Shown here: in pieces, positions 7,794 through 14,073 of the stretch | Numbering within the stretch: position 1 is the first letter of the stretch | Layout of the letters: each line of letters starts with the position of its first letter | From: a virus | Length of the DNA: 32,588 nt | Strand: one strand, 5' to 3' | IMG/VR virus record: IMGVR_UViG_3300021075_000002 | Span: 1 to 32,588 of that record | Notes under the pieces: generated by a model | What the model was told of the DNA's origin: nothing | Database searches by the model: none | What the model saw: only the letters and a program-made list of their open reading frames with translations | Made by a program: the position numbers and the translations under genes

Positions 7794-8927
7794 ATGAAAT
7801 CAGCACAACTTAATTTTAAAGAAATAGTATATCCAGAACTTTGTCCTAAATTGGTTAATTTCAAGGATTGGCATTACTATCTAACAGATAAAGATGAGCA
7901 ATGGACAAAAGAACTACAAAAACTATACTATGAAAGTTCAGTTCACGCAGCAATTCTTAATAATTTAAACCAAATGGTCTTTGGTACTGGCTTCTTAACT
8001 TTAACTCCATTAGATGAACTCATTCTTAAGTCATTAAAATATGATGAGATATTAAGAAAGTGTATATTTGATTTTGATTTATATGGACAATCATATTTAT
8101 ATATCAAATGGAACGATGAACATACAAAAATAGTTGAAATCAAACATATTAAATATGAACAGATAAAAATAGGAGACATTAATGTTGAGATGGATGAAGT
8201 TGATATATACTTTCACTGCACCAATTGGGACAAAAATAAATATAAAAATAGAGTTATAACACCACTTATTAAATTTAATGTAGACCCAAATTCAGATCCT
8301 CAACAAATATATCCATTAAAATATAATGATATGATGGTATATTCAACTCCATACTATAATGCTGGTTTGAGAAATATACAAGAATCAATTGAGATTGATA
8401 AATGGTACTTACATTTAGCAGAAACTGGATTTGGTGCAAATAAAATGTTCTTAATACCAGGTTCTATGGAAGAAAGAGAAAAAGATGAATTAGAATGGGT
8501 TCTTAAAAACAACTATTCTGGTGCTGAAGGCTTTAAGAATATAGTTTTATATCCAGAAGATCCTAACTTTAAACCAGAAATTATAGCAATAAACAACGAA
8601 GATATATCAAGTAAGTATGGTACAAGAGAAGAACAATTAAGACAGAATATAATTTCTGCACATCAACTACCATCACCATTATTAATCGGTGAAAAAACTG
8701 CAGGACAACTTGGAGCTGGTGAAGAATTCAAAACAGCATATGTGATATATAAACATAGAATGGTTTATCCAACAAGAAAAAGAATGACAGATATGTTTGA
8801 GGATATAAACGCATTCTTAATTAATCCACTATCACAAATTAGAATAGATGATATAGAGTTTGAGTTCTCAGAAAAACCTATTGCTCAACAATTCGAACTT
8901 ACACCAGTAAAAAATAATGTAAAATAA
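7794..8927 (+). CDS. Portal protein
   Basis: This 377-aa protein forms the dodecameric ring at the capsid vertex through which DNA is packaged and ejected. The N-terminal SSVHAAILNNLNQMVFGTGF (about residues 49-68), the wing region with FDLYGQSYLYIKW, the clip/stem region QESIEIDKWYLHLAETGFGANKM, and the crown helices with EEQLRQNIISAHQLPSPLLIG and GAGEEFKTAYVIYKHRMVYP are all characteristic of the PBSX/SPP1-like portal group. It is somewhat short for the family. The stop overlaps the next start (TAATG). Placing the portal downstream of the capsid and tube genes, far from the terminase, is unusual. Confidence 0.88.
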   Translation: MKSAQLNFKEIVYPELCPKLVNFKDWHYYLTDKDEQWTKELQKLYYESSVHAAILNNLNQMVFGTGFLTLTPLDELILKSLKYDEILRKCIFDFDLYGQSYLYIKWNDEHTKIVEIKHIKYEQIKIGDINVEMDEVDIYFHCTNWDKNKYKNRVITPLIKFNVDPNSDPQQIYPLKYNDMMVYSTPYYNAGLRNIQESIEIDKWYLHLAETGFGANKMFLIPGSMEEREKDELEWVLKNNYSGAEGFKNIVLYPEDPNFKPEIIAINNEDISSKYGTREEQLRQNIISAHQLPSPLLIGEKTAGQLGAGEEFKTAYVIYKHRMVYPTRKRMTDMFEDINAFLINPLSQIRIDDIEFEFSEKPIAQQFELTPVKNNVK

Positions 8928-9451
8928 TGGAAATAGAAATTAGAAATTATCAGTTAGTAGATCCATATATTATAAAAAAGATATGTCCGGAAATTACATC
9001 AAGTGTTGATGATAGTTTAATAAGTGGATTCATATTAGATATACAAGAGGCATATATAGAAAGTATATTAGGTGAGACATTATATCAAGAAATATTAGGA
9101 CAACACTCAGGTAACACCTTAACTACAGCAAATTCATATCTATATAATACATTCATTACAAAAATTATTGCTAAAAGAATAGCAATTAGAATAATGTACT
9201 CTACAACGTATCAATTTGAGAACTCAGGAATCCGAGTTAAAGAAGGTACAGGACAGAGCAGAAGTGCAGAACCAAGTGAAATTGTTACAATGAAACAATT
9301 TTATGAAAGTGAAGCAGATAGAATATCTCAGAATATGTTAGAGTTTATGTATGACAACATTAACGACTATAAAGGGTTTTATAATACACCTTTCTATGAA
9401 GAAAGAACTCAGAGAAGTGCATTCTCAAGAATATCATTTGGAGGATTTTAA
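8927..9451 (+). CDS. Head-tail connector (gp6-like adaptor)
   Basis: This 174-aa, largely helical protein is translationally coupled to the portal gene. The pattern VDDSLISGFILDIQEAYIESILGETLYQEIL (about residues 27-57) matches the small helical adaptor family that stacks under the portal. In Bacteroidota phages these start with a similar D-x-x-I...I-x-x-A-x-x-x-x-I-x-x-x-LGxxLY pattern. The C-terminus is Phe/Arg-rich and may be the flexible arm that contacts the neck. Family assignment is by pattern only. Confidence 0.68.
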   Translation: MEIEIRNYQLVDPYIIKKICPEITSSVDDSLISGFILDIQEAYIESILGETLYQEILGQHSGNTLTTANSYLYNTFITKIIAKRIAIRIMYSTTYQFENSGIRVKEGTGQSRSAEPSEIVTMKQFYESEADRISQNMLEFMYDNINDYKGFYNTPFYEERTQRSAFSRISFGGF

Positions 9452-9452
9452 T

Positions 9453-9737
9453 ATGAATATAATTTTAATATTAGGACTAATATCCTTCGGTTACTTATGG
9501 GCAGGAAACGTATCATTTTTAGAAAAATGGAAGGATCTGGTAGGCTTTGGTCCTAATCTTAGATGGAAACCTACCTTAATAAATAAGTTCATCCACAAGC
9601 AATTTAATTGCTATTGCATTACGTTTTGGATCACATTAATAGTGACTCTATCTATATGGCAAGCCTTCATAGTTTATGTTGGAGCTGAACTAATAACAAG
9701 TATAATTACATACTTAAAAAACAAAACTACATACTAA
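9453..9737 (+). CDS. Small membrane protein, possible holin
   Basis: This 94-aa protein has an N-terminal hydrophobic segment (residues 2-18), a basic amphipathic middle, and two further membrane-like stretches within about residues 54-88 (CITFWITLIVTLSIWQAF, then VGAELITSIITYL). The frame is open back to an ATG at 9351, but that start would overlap the connector gene by 100 bases. ATG 9453, two bases after the connector stop, is preferred. It is the first of a run of small, coupled, mostly membrane-bound proteins. Holin or another lysis-related role is inferred from topology and position only. Confidence 0.6.
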   Translation: MNIILILGLISFGYLWAGNVSFLEKWKDLVGFGPNLRWKPTLINKFIHKQFNCYCITFWITLIVTLSIWQAFIVYVGAELITSIITYLKNKTTY

Positions 9738-10030
9738 TGGCATTAACGACACAAACTAAAATCGGTCTATCTATTGGGCAAATACTATCAGTGATAATTA
9801 TTTTAGTTGCCATGTTCGCAGCTTATGGAAACTTCGCAGTAAGATTAGCAACTATAGAACAGAACAATTTACAATTAAGAAAGGATTTAATTACGTTGGG
9901 AGAAAAGACAGAATCATACAGAAATGAGCGTAACGATCAAATACAACAATTGAGAACAGAAAATACCATAGAACACGATAAGTTAATGGGTAAAACTGAT
10001 AAAATATATGATTACTTATTGAAAAAATAA
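9737..10030 (+). CDS. Single-pass membrane protein with coiled coil, possible lysis accessory
   Basis: This 97-aa protein has one N-terminal transmembrane helix (residues about 9-30, GLSIGQILSVIIILVAMFA) followed by a charged coiled coil (about 35-95, with NLQLRKDLITLGEKTESYRNERND). The start overlaps the upstream stop and the stop overlaps the downstream start, both as TAATG. An inner-membrane anchor plus periplasmic coiled coil is the architecture of Rz-type spanins, which fuse the two membranes at lysis. No outer-membrane lipoprotein partner (Rz1-like lipobox) is visible, so a haemolysin-XhlA-like or holin-accessory protein is equally possible. Confidence 0.6.
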   Translation: MALTTQTKIGLSIGQILSVIIILVAMFAAYGNFAVRLATIEQNNLQLRKDLITLGEKTESYRNERNDQIQQLRTENTIEHDKLMGKTDKIYDYLLKK

Positions 10031-10194
10031 TGGATATAAATATGATTCAACGTATATTAGATAGATATTATGAACCAAATACCTTAGGTTACAAATATAA
10101 ATATGAAATGATTTTTATTCAAGAAGTGGTTAAACTGATGGAAGATAAAACAGAACAAGAAATAATAGAGATATTAGATGAAAAAATTAAATGA
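10030..10194 (+). CDS. 54-aa hypothetical protein in the membrane-protein cluster
   Basis: This short frame encodes 54 aa, begins MDINMIQRILDRYYEPN, and has an acidic helical C-terminus. Its ATG overlaps the preceding stop (TAATG), and its end overlaps the next gene by 17 bases. This tight coupling, seen throughout the genome, is the best evidence that it is real. There is no membrane segment and no recognised domain. Confidence 0.5.
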   Translation: MDINMIQRILDRYYEPNTLGYKYKYEMIFIQEVVKLMEDKTEQEIIEILDEKIK

Positions 10195-10414
10195 ATATAT
10201 TAAAAAATACTTATCATTCTTAAAAGATGATAGTACATGGAGTACTATGAGAATAGCAACAATCATCATGATATTAACTGCTACATTTTATATTACATAT
10301 AATACATTAAATCATTTACCTGTAGATTGGTTTGGGGTTTCAACATATATTGCCGTAGCATTAGGTGGTAAGGTACTTCAGAAAAGCAGTGAACTAAAAA
10401 ATAGTATAGAATAA
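10178..10414 (+). CDS. Holin-like small membrane protein
   Basis: This 78-aa protein has two predicted membrane helices: residues 22-41 (after STWSTMR, IATIIMILTATFYITY) and about 50-66 (VDWFGVSTYIAVALGG). It ends in a GGKVLQKSSE segment. The S-x-MR...GGK-x-xQK-x-E framework is common among small holin-like proteins of Bacteroidota and Proteobacteria phages, which oligomerise in the cytoplasmic membrane and time lysis. No endolysin is encoded next to it, so the lysis role is unproven. It partly overlaps the preceding 54-aa gene. Confidence 0.6.
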   Translation: MKKLNEYIKKYLSFLKDDSTWSTMRIATIIMILTATFYITYNTLNHLPVDWFGVSTYIAVALGGKVLQKSSELKNSIE

Positions 10415-10435
10415 ATAAAAAATAATTAAAAAAAT

Positions 10436-11296
10436 ATGGGCTTCGGGTTTGATTTGGAATCTTTGTCTCTGTACACAAAATACGGTGCATCAGGAACAAC
10501 AAAAGGTGAGACAACATCTATAACAGCAACACCTCATACGGTCACCTTTGATGAGGCTGCACAAACACAACAGATTACCGTTGTTAATCAAAATGGTACA
10601 ACATTAACTGATTACTTAACATTCACTTCAAGTAACACTAAAACAACCGTGAGTGCAACAGGTTTAATAACATCAGTAACATCTGGAACAAGCACTATAA
10701 CCATCACTTATTCAGAACCAGATGATACACCACTAACTGATACTATTGGTATAACTACAACGGTAACAGAATCAGTAACAATTAATGGAAACTCATCACC
10801 ATATAGTTTACATGAAACAGAATATGTATCATTAACCGTGGAAAACCAAGTAGCAAAAGAATTAACATATGAATGTAAATATTATAGTTCAGATACAAAT
10901 GTTGCTATATTCGAACTAATAGACAATCCAACCGTCAGATTTTTAACTGCTGGAACAACTACATTAAGTGCAGTACACGATATTACTAACATAACTGGAA
11001 CAACGATATTAACATTAACAAATGAATTAATCACCTCATTAGTACAAATTGCTAATGATGGTCCAGGGCCTGTTGTTATGACAGCAACAGGAGAAACATT
11101 CCAGTGTATTATTCAAGATCAAGAAGGACATGATGTAACTTCCATAGTAGAATATACAAGTGATGATGCTTCATTCAGTGTTAATGCAACTGGTTTGATT
11201 ACTGGTGTATCATTAGGTACAGCAACCATAACTATATCAAAAACATACCCATTAAACACAATTACTACTACGGTTGATTGTAGTTATACAGCATAA
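10436..11296 (+). CDS. Ig-like (BIg2-type) virion surface protein with capsid-like N-terminus
   Basis: This 286-aa protein has at least two bacterial Ig-like domains. The first (about residues 25-115) contains FTSSNTKTTVSATGLITSVTSGTSTITITY and the last (about 200-286) contains TSDDASFSVNATGLITGVSLGTATITIS. Both show the A-x-GLIT-x-V-x-x-GTATITI signature of BIg2 domains, which on phage heads and tails bind surface glycans. The middle segment is probably a divergent third domain. The N-terminus (GFDLESLSLYTK, residues 4-15) resembles residues 5-16 of the major capsid protein (8 of 12 identical). The gene closes the portal-membrane protein operon before a terminator. A capsid or tail decoration role is inferred. 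Confidence 0.72.
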   Translation: MGFGFDLESLSLYTKYGASGTTKGETTSITATPHTVTFDEAAQTQQITVVNQNGTTLTDYLTFTSSNTKTTVSATGLITSVTSGTSTITITYSEPDDTPLTDTIGITTTVTESVTINGNSSPYSLHETEYVSLTVENQVAKELTYECKYYSSDTNVAIFELIDNPTVRFLTAGTTTLSAVHDITNITGTTILTLTNELITSLVQIANDGPGPVVMTATGETFQCIIQDQEGHDVTSIVEYTSDDASFSVNATGLITGVSLGTATITISKTYPLNTITTTVDCSYTA

Positions 11297-11508
11297 AATT
11301 TTTAAAACATTTTATATAAAATATTATATAAATAGTAGTTCTTCGGCAAATCAAGATCAAGAAGAATCATTCTTAAATACATTCATTCATGTTAAACAAA
11401 AAGAGACCACCAATTCGGGTGGTCTTTTTTATTTTAAATTTATTCAACCTTTCATTATTATATTACTACATATAGTATAAACAATCAAACAAAAAATAAA
11501 TAAAACAA
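11297..11508. other. Intergenic region between late and early-like genes
   Basis: These 212 AT-rich bases separate the Ig-like gene from the ribbon-helix-helix gene. They hold one strong terminator (11401-11436) and should hold the promoter for the downstream small genes. The stretch around 11450-11500 contains TATA-like blocks (TATATTAC, TATAGTATAAAC), but I cannot assign a -7/-33 pair of the Bacteroidota type with confidence. A short open frame (11274-11480) crosses the terminator and is judged spurious. Confidence 0.6.
11401..11436 (+). terminator. Rho-independent terminator after Ig-like gene
   Basis: AGACCACC pairs with GGTGGTCT around the loop AATTCG, preceded by an AAAAAG run and followed by TTTTTTATTTT. 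The hairpin with its U-tract fits an intrinsic terminator that ends the portal-to-Ig-like transcript. Confidence 0.92.
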
Positions 11509-11730
11509 ATGGAAACTAAAATTAAAACAACAGGAGTAAGATCCTTCAACGTAAATGTTGAAATGTGGAATGAGTTTAACAAAATAGTAAGCTCACAGGG
11601 AATATCAGCAAGTAAAGCACTTGGAGATATGGTCTATATGTATAATGAGATAAACAGATGTAAAGCAAAGAAAGCAGATGCTGACTACTGGGGCTTAGAA
11701 TACAACGATGAAAATAATGAATCAAAATGA
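11509..11730 (+). CDS. Ribbon-helix-helix-like DNA-binding protein
   Basis: In this 73-aa protein residues 10-50 read RSFNVNVEMWNEFNKIVSSQGISASKALGDMVYMY. That is a short beta strand, a helix, a GIS turn and a second helix, the arrangement of Arc/CopG repressors, where paired strands read the major groove. It is the first gene after the strong terminator, a common place for a phage transcriptional regulator that autoregulates its operon. The C-terminus is acidic and untypical. A sizing or toxin-antidote role is possible, but no toxin partner is evident. The stop overlaps the next start (ATGA). Confidence 0.55.
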   Translation: METKIKTTGVRSFNVNVEMWNEFNKIVSSQGISASKALGDMVYMYNEINRCKAKKADADYWGLEYNDENNESK

Positions 11731-11915
11731 ATGAGACAAATAAAGAATATGTCGATCAACTATTCTCAGGAGGTTTCATGAAATTATCTCCAACAGAAAA
11801 ATTGGAGGAATTTTATAATAAACTAAAAAATACTAAAGGAGAAAAAGCAGAATATACCAGAAGACTAATTATCCAAGAACTTAGGATAAGAAAAATTAAA
11901 ATTATATGGAAATGA
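11727..11915 (+). CDS. 62-aa hypothetical protein
   Basis: This small, lysine-rich helical protein contains LSPTEKLEEFYNKLKNTKGEKAEYTRRL. It starts in a 4-base ATGA overlap with the gene before and ends in an ATGA overlap with the next, so it is part of a tightly coupled small-gene operon. No family is recognised. Confidence 0.55.
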   Translation: MNETNKEYVDQLFSGGFMKLSPTEKLEEFYNKLKNTKGEKAEYTRRLIIQELRIRKIKIIWK

Positions 11916-12133
11916 ATGATTTAGAATGGGTGATAAAAACAACAAAGAAAATAAATGATGTCTCATTAAGAGACCTATATGAAGGATATATTGAAAGAAA
12001 ATTTGGTCCAATAGATGACCTAACAGAAGAACAATATGACCAAGCATTTGATATAATAGATATTGAATTTAGAAATATAATAAAGCAATCTATTAGAAGA
12101 AAGAAACTACAAAAAATAAATAAAACAAAATGA
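11912..12133 (+). CDS. 73-aa acidic hypothetical protein
   Basis: This small helical protein has an acidic centre (GPIDDLTEEQYDQAFDIIDIEF) and a basic C-terminus (RRKKLQKINKTK). An ATG at 11906 is in the same frame. I prefer ATG 11912 because it gives the 4-base ATGA overlap used by both neighbouring junctions. No domain is recognised. An acidic small early protein could be a host-interaction or anti-restriction factor, but nothing in the sequence proves that. Confidence 0.55.
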   Translation: MNDLEWVIKTTKKINDVSLRDLYEGYIERKFGPIDDLTEEQYDQAFDIIDIEFRNIIKQSIRRKKLQKINKTK

Positions 12134-12513
12134 ATCAAATAGAATGGAAAACCATAGAAGAATATCCAAAGTATGAAGTGAGTAATACTGGATTAGTAAG
12201 AAGAATAAAAACCGGTAGAATACTTAAACAAAGTAGAAATATAAGTTATAGTTATTGGACAACACAGAATAAAACATATATGTATGTTATGCTTAGAAGA
12301 GATGGTAAGAATTATAAACAAAGAGTACATAGATTAGTAGCCAACGCATTCATACCTAATCCTAATCAACTACCTACCGTGAATCATATAGACAATATAC
12401 AAACAAACAATAATGTAAGTAACCTCGAATGGATGACTCTAATAGACAATATAAAACTTAGAATAGGCATAAAATACAATAAAGAAATATATAATTTTTT
12501 AAAAACAAACTAA
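12130..12513 (+). CDS. NUMOD4/HNH homing-type endonuclease
   Basis: This 127-aa protein is a free-standing HNH nuclease of the kind that spreads within phage genomes by cutting cognate sites. Residues 5-24 (from EWKTIEEYPKYEVSNTGLVR) are the NUMOD4 DNA-binding signature. Residues about 62-102 (KQRVHRLVANAFIPNPN, then VNHIDN, then NVSNLEW) are the HNH_3 core, with H67 in VHRLV, H86 in VNHID and N98 before LEW as the likely metal and catalytic residues. All key residues are intact. The gene is joined to the one before by ATGA, so it sits within the operon and does not interrupt a neighbour. A role in packaging-end cutting is unlikely with this domain set. Confidence 0.9.
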   Translation: MNQIEWKTIEEYPKYEVSNTGLVRRIKTGRILKQSRNISYSYWTTQNKTYMYVMLRRDGKNYKQRVHRLVANAFIPNPNQLPTVNHIDNIQTNNNVSNLEWMTLIDNIKLRIGIKYNKEIYNFLKTN

Positions 12514-12524
12514 AACTAAACAAA

Positions 12525-13010
12525 ATGGAATGTAAATGTAAAAAAGACTACAAAGAAAGCAGAATTGCTTACCTTGGTGATGGTAAGCATAGTGATATGT
12601 ATTGTGTCATCTTATTTAAAGAAGGTGAATCATACTGGTTTCATAACAAAGGATCCAATGAATTTTATGTAACCACTGATAAGAAATATCTTAAAGATAT
12701 TAATAGGTGGAATTCTTACATAGAAGAAATGAATGGTGAAATGTTTGATAGACATTTCACCTATGATAAGATTACTAACAATAAAGAACCAAAGAAAAAC
12801 ATTCTATGGGAAGATTCATTAAGAACTCATAACGAATTAATGATTAAACTACAGGAAGGAACCATAACTGAATTAGAAAAATCTATGCTTAAAGATACCA
12901 TAGATATGTTAAACCAGGGGGAAGGGGTATATGAATACCACATAAAATCTGGGAGCATGGGGATTGATGGAAAATATGGAAACATGGGAAGTCACAGAAA
13001 ATATGAATAA
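12525..13010 (+). CDS. 161-aa hypothetical protein with CxC N-terminus
   Basis: The protein begins MECKCKKDYKESR (a CxC pair) and continues as a mixed alpha/beta chain with many Tyr, Lys and Glu residues. A SH3-like or small beta-barrel core (AYLGDGKHSDMYCVILFKEGESYWF) is possible. Residues 100-135 are helical. The last 30 residues are Gly-rich (GEGVYEYHIKSGSMGIDGKYGNMG) and are encoded by unusually G-rich DNA. It follows the HNH gene by 11 bases and is the last gene before the non-coding region. Function unknown. Confidence 0.6.
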   Translation: MECKCKKDYKESRIAYLGDGKHSDMYCVILFKEGESYWFHNKGSNEFYVTTDKKYLKDINRWNSYIEEMNGEMFDRHFTYDKITNNKEPKKNILWEDSLRTHNELMIKLQEGTITELEKSMLKDTIDMLNQGEGVYEYHIKSGSMGIDGKYGNMGSHRKYE

Positions 13011-13026
13011 AAAACGGGGGGGGGGG
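12917..13026 (+). other. Cluster of G-runs ending in an 11-G tract (possible G-quadruplex)
   Basis: Within 110 bases of otherwise AT-rich DNA there are six runs of three or more G on the + strand: 12917-12921 (5), 12924-12927 (4), 12951-12953 (3), 12959-12962 (4), 12986-12988 (3) and 13016-13026 (11). Four or more G3 runs can fold into a quadruplex in single-stranded DNA or in the mRNA. The cluster spans the end of the 161-aa gene and enters the non-coding region. The 11-G homopolymer is also a likely site of length variation. Confidence 0.7.
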
Positions 13027-13054
13027 AATTATATAATATATATTTTATATATCC

Positions 13055-13161
13055 TATCTTGGTGGCAACTTTTAGAGCCAATGGATATACACCCATAGGC
13101 ATAAAAAAAGTGCCATAGTTAGGATCAGATAGTTACAAAAAGCATATATATCTTGGTGGCA
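13055..13161 (+). repeat. Pair of direct repeats TATCTTGGTGGCA
   Basis: The 13-base sequence TATCTTGGTGGCA occurs at 13055-13067 and again at 13149-13161, with starts 94 bases apart. The flanks differ, so these are short specific sites and not a general duplication. Spacing of about nine helical turns would put both on the same face of the DNA, as expected for a paired protein-binding site such as an origin iteron or operator. Confidence 0.6.
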
Positions 13162-13307
13162 GTTAGGGAGTACCACTTAATATACAACCACTGATATATC
13201 AGTTGATTGAATAAAAAAACTAGGAAAAAATAAAAACAAATTAGGTGGTTCAGGACATTTTTTTTTAAAACATATTGTTAATTGATTATATATCAACTAA
13301 TTATATT

Positions 13308-13356
13308 AAAAAACTACATTTACTACAGATTTTTTAAAACAGAAATGTAGTTTTTT
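13308..13356. terminator. Long perfect inverted repeat, bidirectional terminator
   Basis: AAAAAACTACATTT (13308-13321) and AAATGTAGTTTTTT (13343-13356) are perfect 14-base inverted repeats around a 21-base loop. The stem ends in an A-run on one side and a T-run on the other, so it can end transcription from either direction. It separates the small-gene operon from the terminase operon. The large loop is unusual for a terminator, so a protein-binding site is an alternative. Confidence 0.78.
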
Positions 13357-13380
13357 AATATATAAAGATAAAAAACATAT

Positions 13381-13536
13381 ATGAATATTAAGAATCATAA
13401 AATTTCAGACCTTAATCCATCAGAATACAATCCAAGAAGAAGAGCAAGAGTTATAGAACTTGATCCAGGATATTGTGCAACTATATTAGAAAGATATGAG
13501 AACTTAACAGGTATAAAAGGCATGAAGATATTATGA
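13381..13536 (+). pseudogene. Internally deleted ParB-methyltransferase fusion gene (51-codon scar)
   Basis: This 51-codon frame joins two recognisable ends. Residues 7-19 (KISDLNPSEYNPR) are the start of the ParB-like nuclease domain found at the N-terminus of ParB-DNA methyltransferase fusions. Residues 21-46 (RARVIELDPGYCATILER, then YENLTG) are the usual extreme C-terminus of adenine methyltransferases. The several hundred residues expected between them, including the DPPY and FxGxG motifs, are absent. The joint lies in an AGAAGAAGAG stretch near 13436-13447, consistent with a short-homology deletion that kept the frame. It may be a scar or a retained micro-protein. The reading of both ends is from family pattern. 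Confidence 0.7.
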
Positions 13537-13634
13537 TGAATGAAATATATAATGAGGACTGCATATTAACTATTAACAGATTAGAAGATAAATCAAAAAA
13601 ACAAATTGAATATGCCAACAAGAAGACCGGTTAA
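13533..13634 (+). pseudogene. N-terminal stub of a second DNA methyltransferase
   Basis: Overlapping the scar gene by ATGA, a 33-codon frame begins MMNEIYNEDCILTINRLEDKS. The pattern N-x-IYN-x-DC-x-x-x-x-x-x-L-x-D-x-S is the first strand and loop of N4/N6 DNA methyltransferases, normally followed within about ten residues by the DPPY motif. Here the frame runs instead into the small terminase gene and stops. This is a truncated methyltransferase start, probably left when the terminase operon was joined to an upstream methylase cluster. Confidence 0.65.
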
Positions 13635-14073
13635 AAAGCCATCAAAATATACAGAAAGGAGAATAGAACAAATATTAACTGCATTAAAAAGTCTATCTGG
13701 TAGAGTTGCATCGGCAGAATCAGCAGGTATAGACTATCATACATTTAAGATTTGGTATGAAGACATACCAGAGTTTAGAGCAAGAGTTAATGAAGCAGAG
13801 TTAGAAACTATGCAAAGAGGAAAAGAGGTAGCCATTAAAGCAATTTTCAGAGCAATGGAAAAGAGTTGGCAATCTGCAGCATGGTGGTTAGAAAGAAATC
13901 ATCCGGATCAATATGGTAGAATAGAAAGAGTTGATATGAATATGAATAGTAATCAAATCATATTTACAATTGGCAACTCAACAGAACCAGAACAGATTGA
14001 GGATGTAACAAATGACATCTTAAAAATTACAAATGTGAATGAAGAAAAGGATCAAGGGAATCAAACTATTTAA
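13612..14073 (+). CDS. terS: Terminase small subunit
   Basis: This 153-aa protein is the DNA-recognition subunit of the packaging motor. The N-terminus is basic (MPTRRPVKKPSKYTERR). Residues about 15-60 form a helix-turn-helix (IEQILTALKSLSGRVASAESAGIDYHTFKIWYEDIPEFRARVNEAE), typical of small terminases that bind the pac or cos site. The central part is helical oligomerisation sequence (AIFRAMEKSWQSAAWWLERNHPDQYG). I chose ATG 13612; an in-frame TTG at 13606 would add two residues. It overlaps the large subunit gene by 35 bases, a common coupled arrangement. Confidence 0.82.
   Translation: MPTRRPVKKPSKYTERRIEQILTALKSLSGRVASAESAGIDYHTFKIWYEDIPEFRARVNEAELETMQRGKEVAIKAIFRAMEKSWQSAAWWLERNHPDQYGRIERVDMNMNSNQIIFTIGNSTEPEQIEDVTNDILKITNVNEEKDQGNQTI

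Larger units (their letters stand above)
13011..13380. other. Non-coding region, candidate origin, promoter or packaging region
   Basis: About 370 bases carry no plausible gene on either strand. From left to right they hold the 11-G tract (13016-13026), an AT-rich stretch, two copies of a 13-base repeat (13055-13067 and 13149-13161), a perfect 12-base palindrome CTGATATATCAG (13191-13202), a T9-T10 run near 13258-13266 and a long inverted repeat (13308-13356). Repeats, a palindrome and AT-rich DNA next to the terminase genes would suit an origin, a packaging site or a control region for the terminase operon. None of these is proven. Confidence 0.55.

Noticed and set aside
9351-9452. ATG 9351 as start of the small membrane protein
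   Set aside because: It would overlap the connector gene by 100 bases; ATG 9453 fits the tight junctions seen elsewhere.
11274-11480. 68-codon plus-strand frame after the Ig-like gene
   Set aside because: Overlaps the end of the Ig-like gene and runs through the terminator hairpin and its T-run.
12130-12513. HNH protein as the packaging-associated HNH nuclease found beside terminases
   Set aside because: It carries the NUMOD4 domain of homing-type enzymes and is separated from the terminase by a terminator and non-coding DNA.
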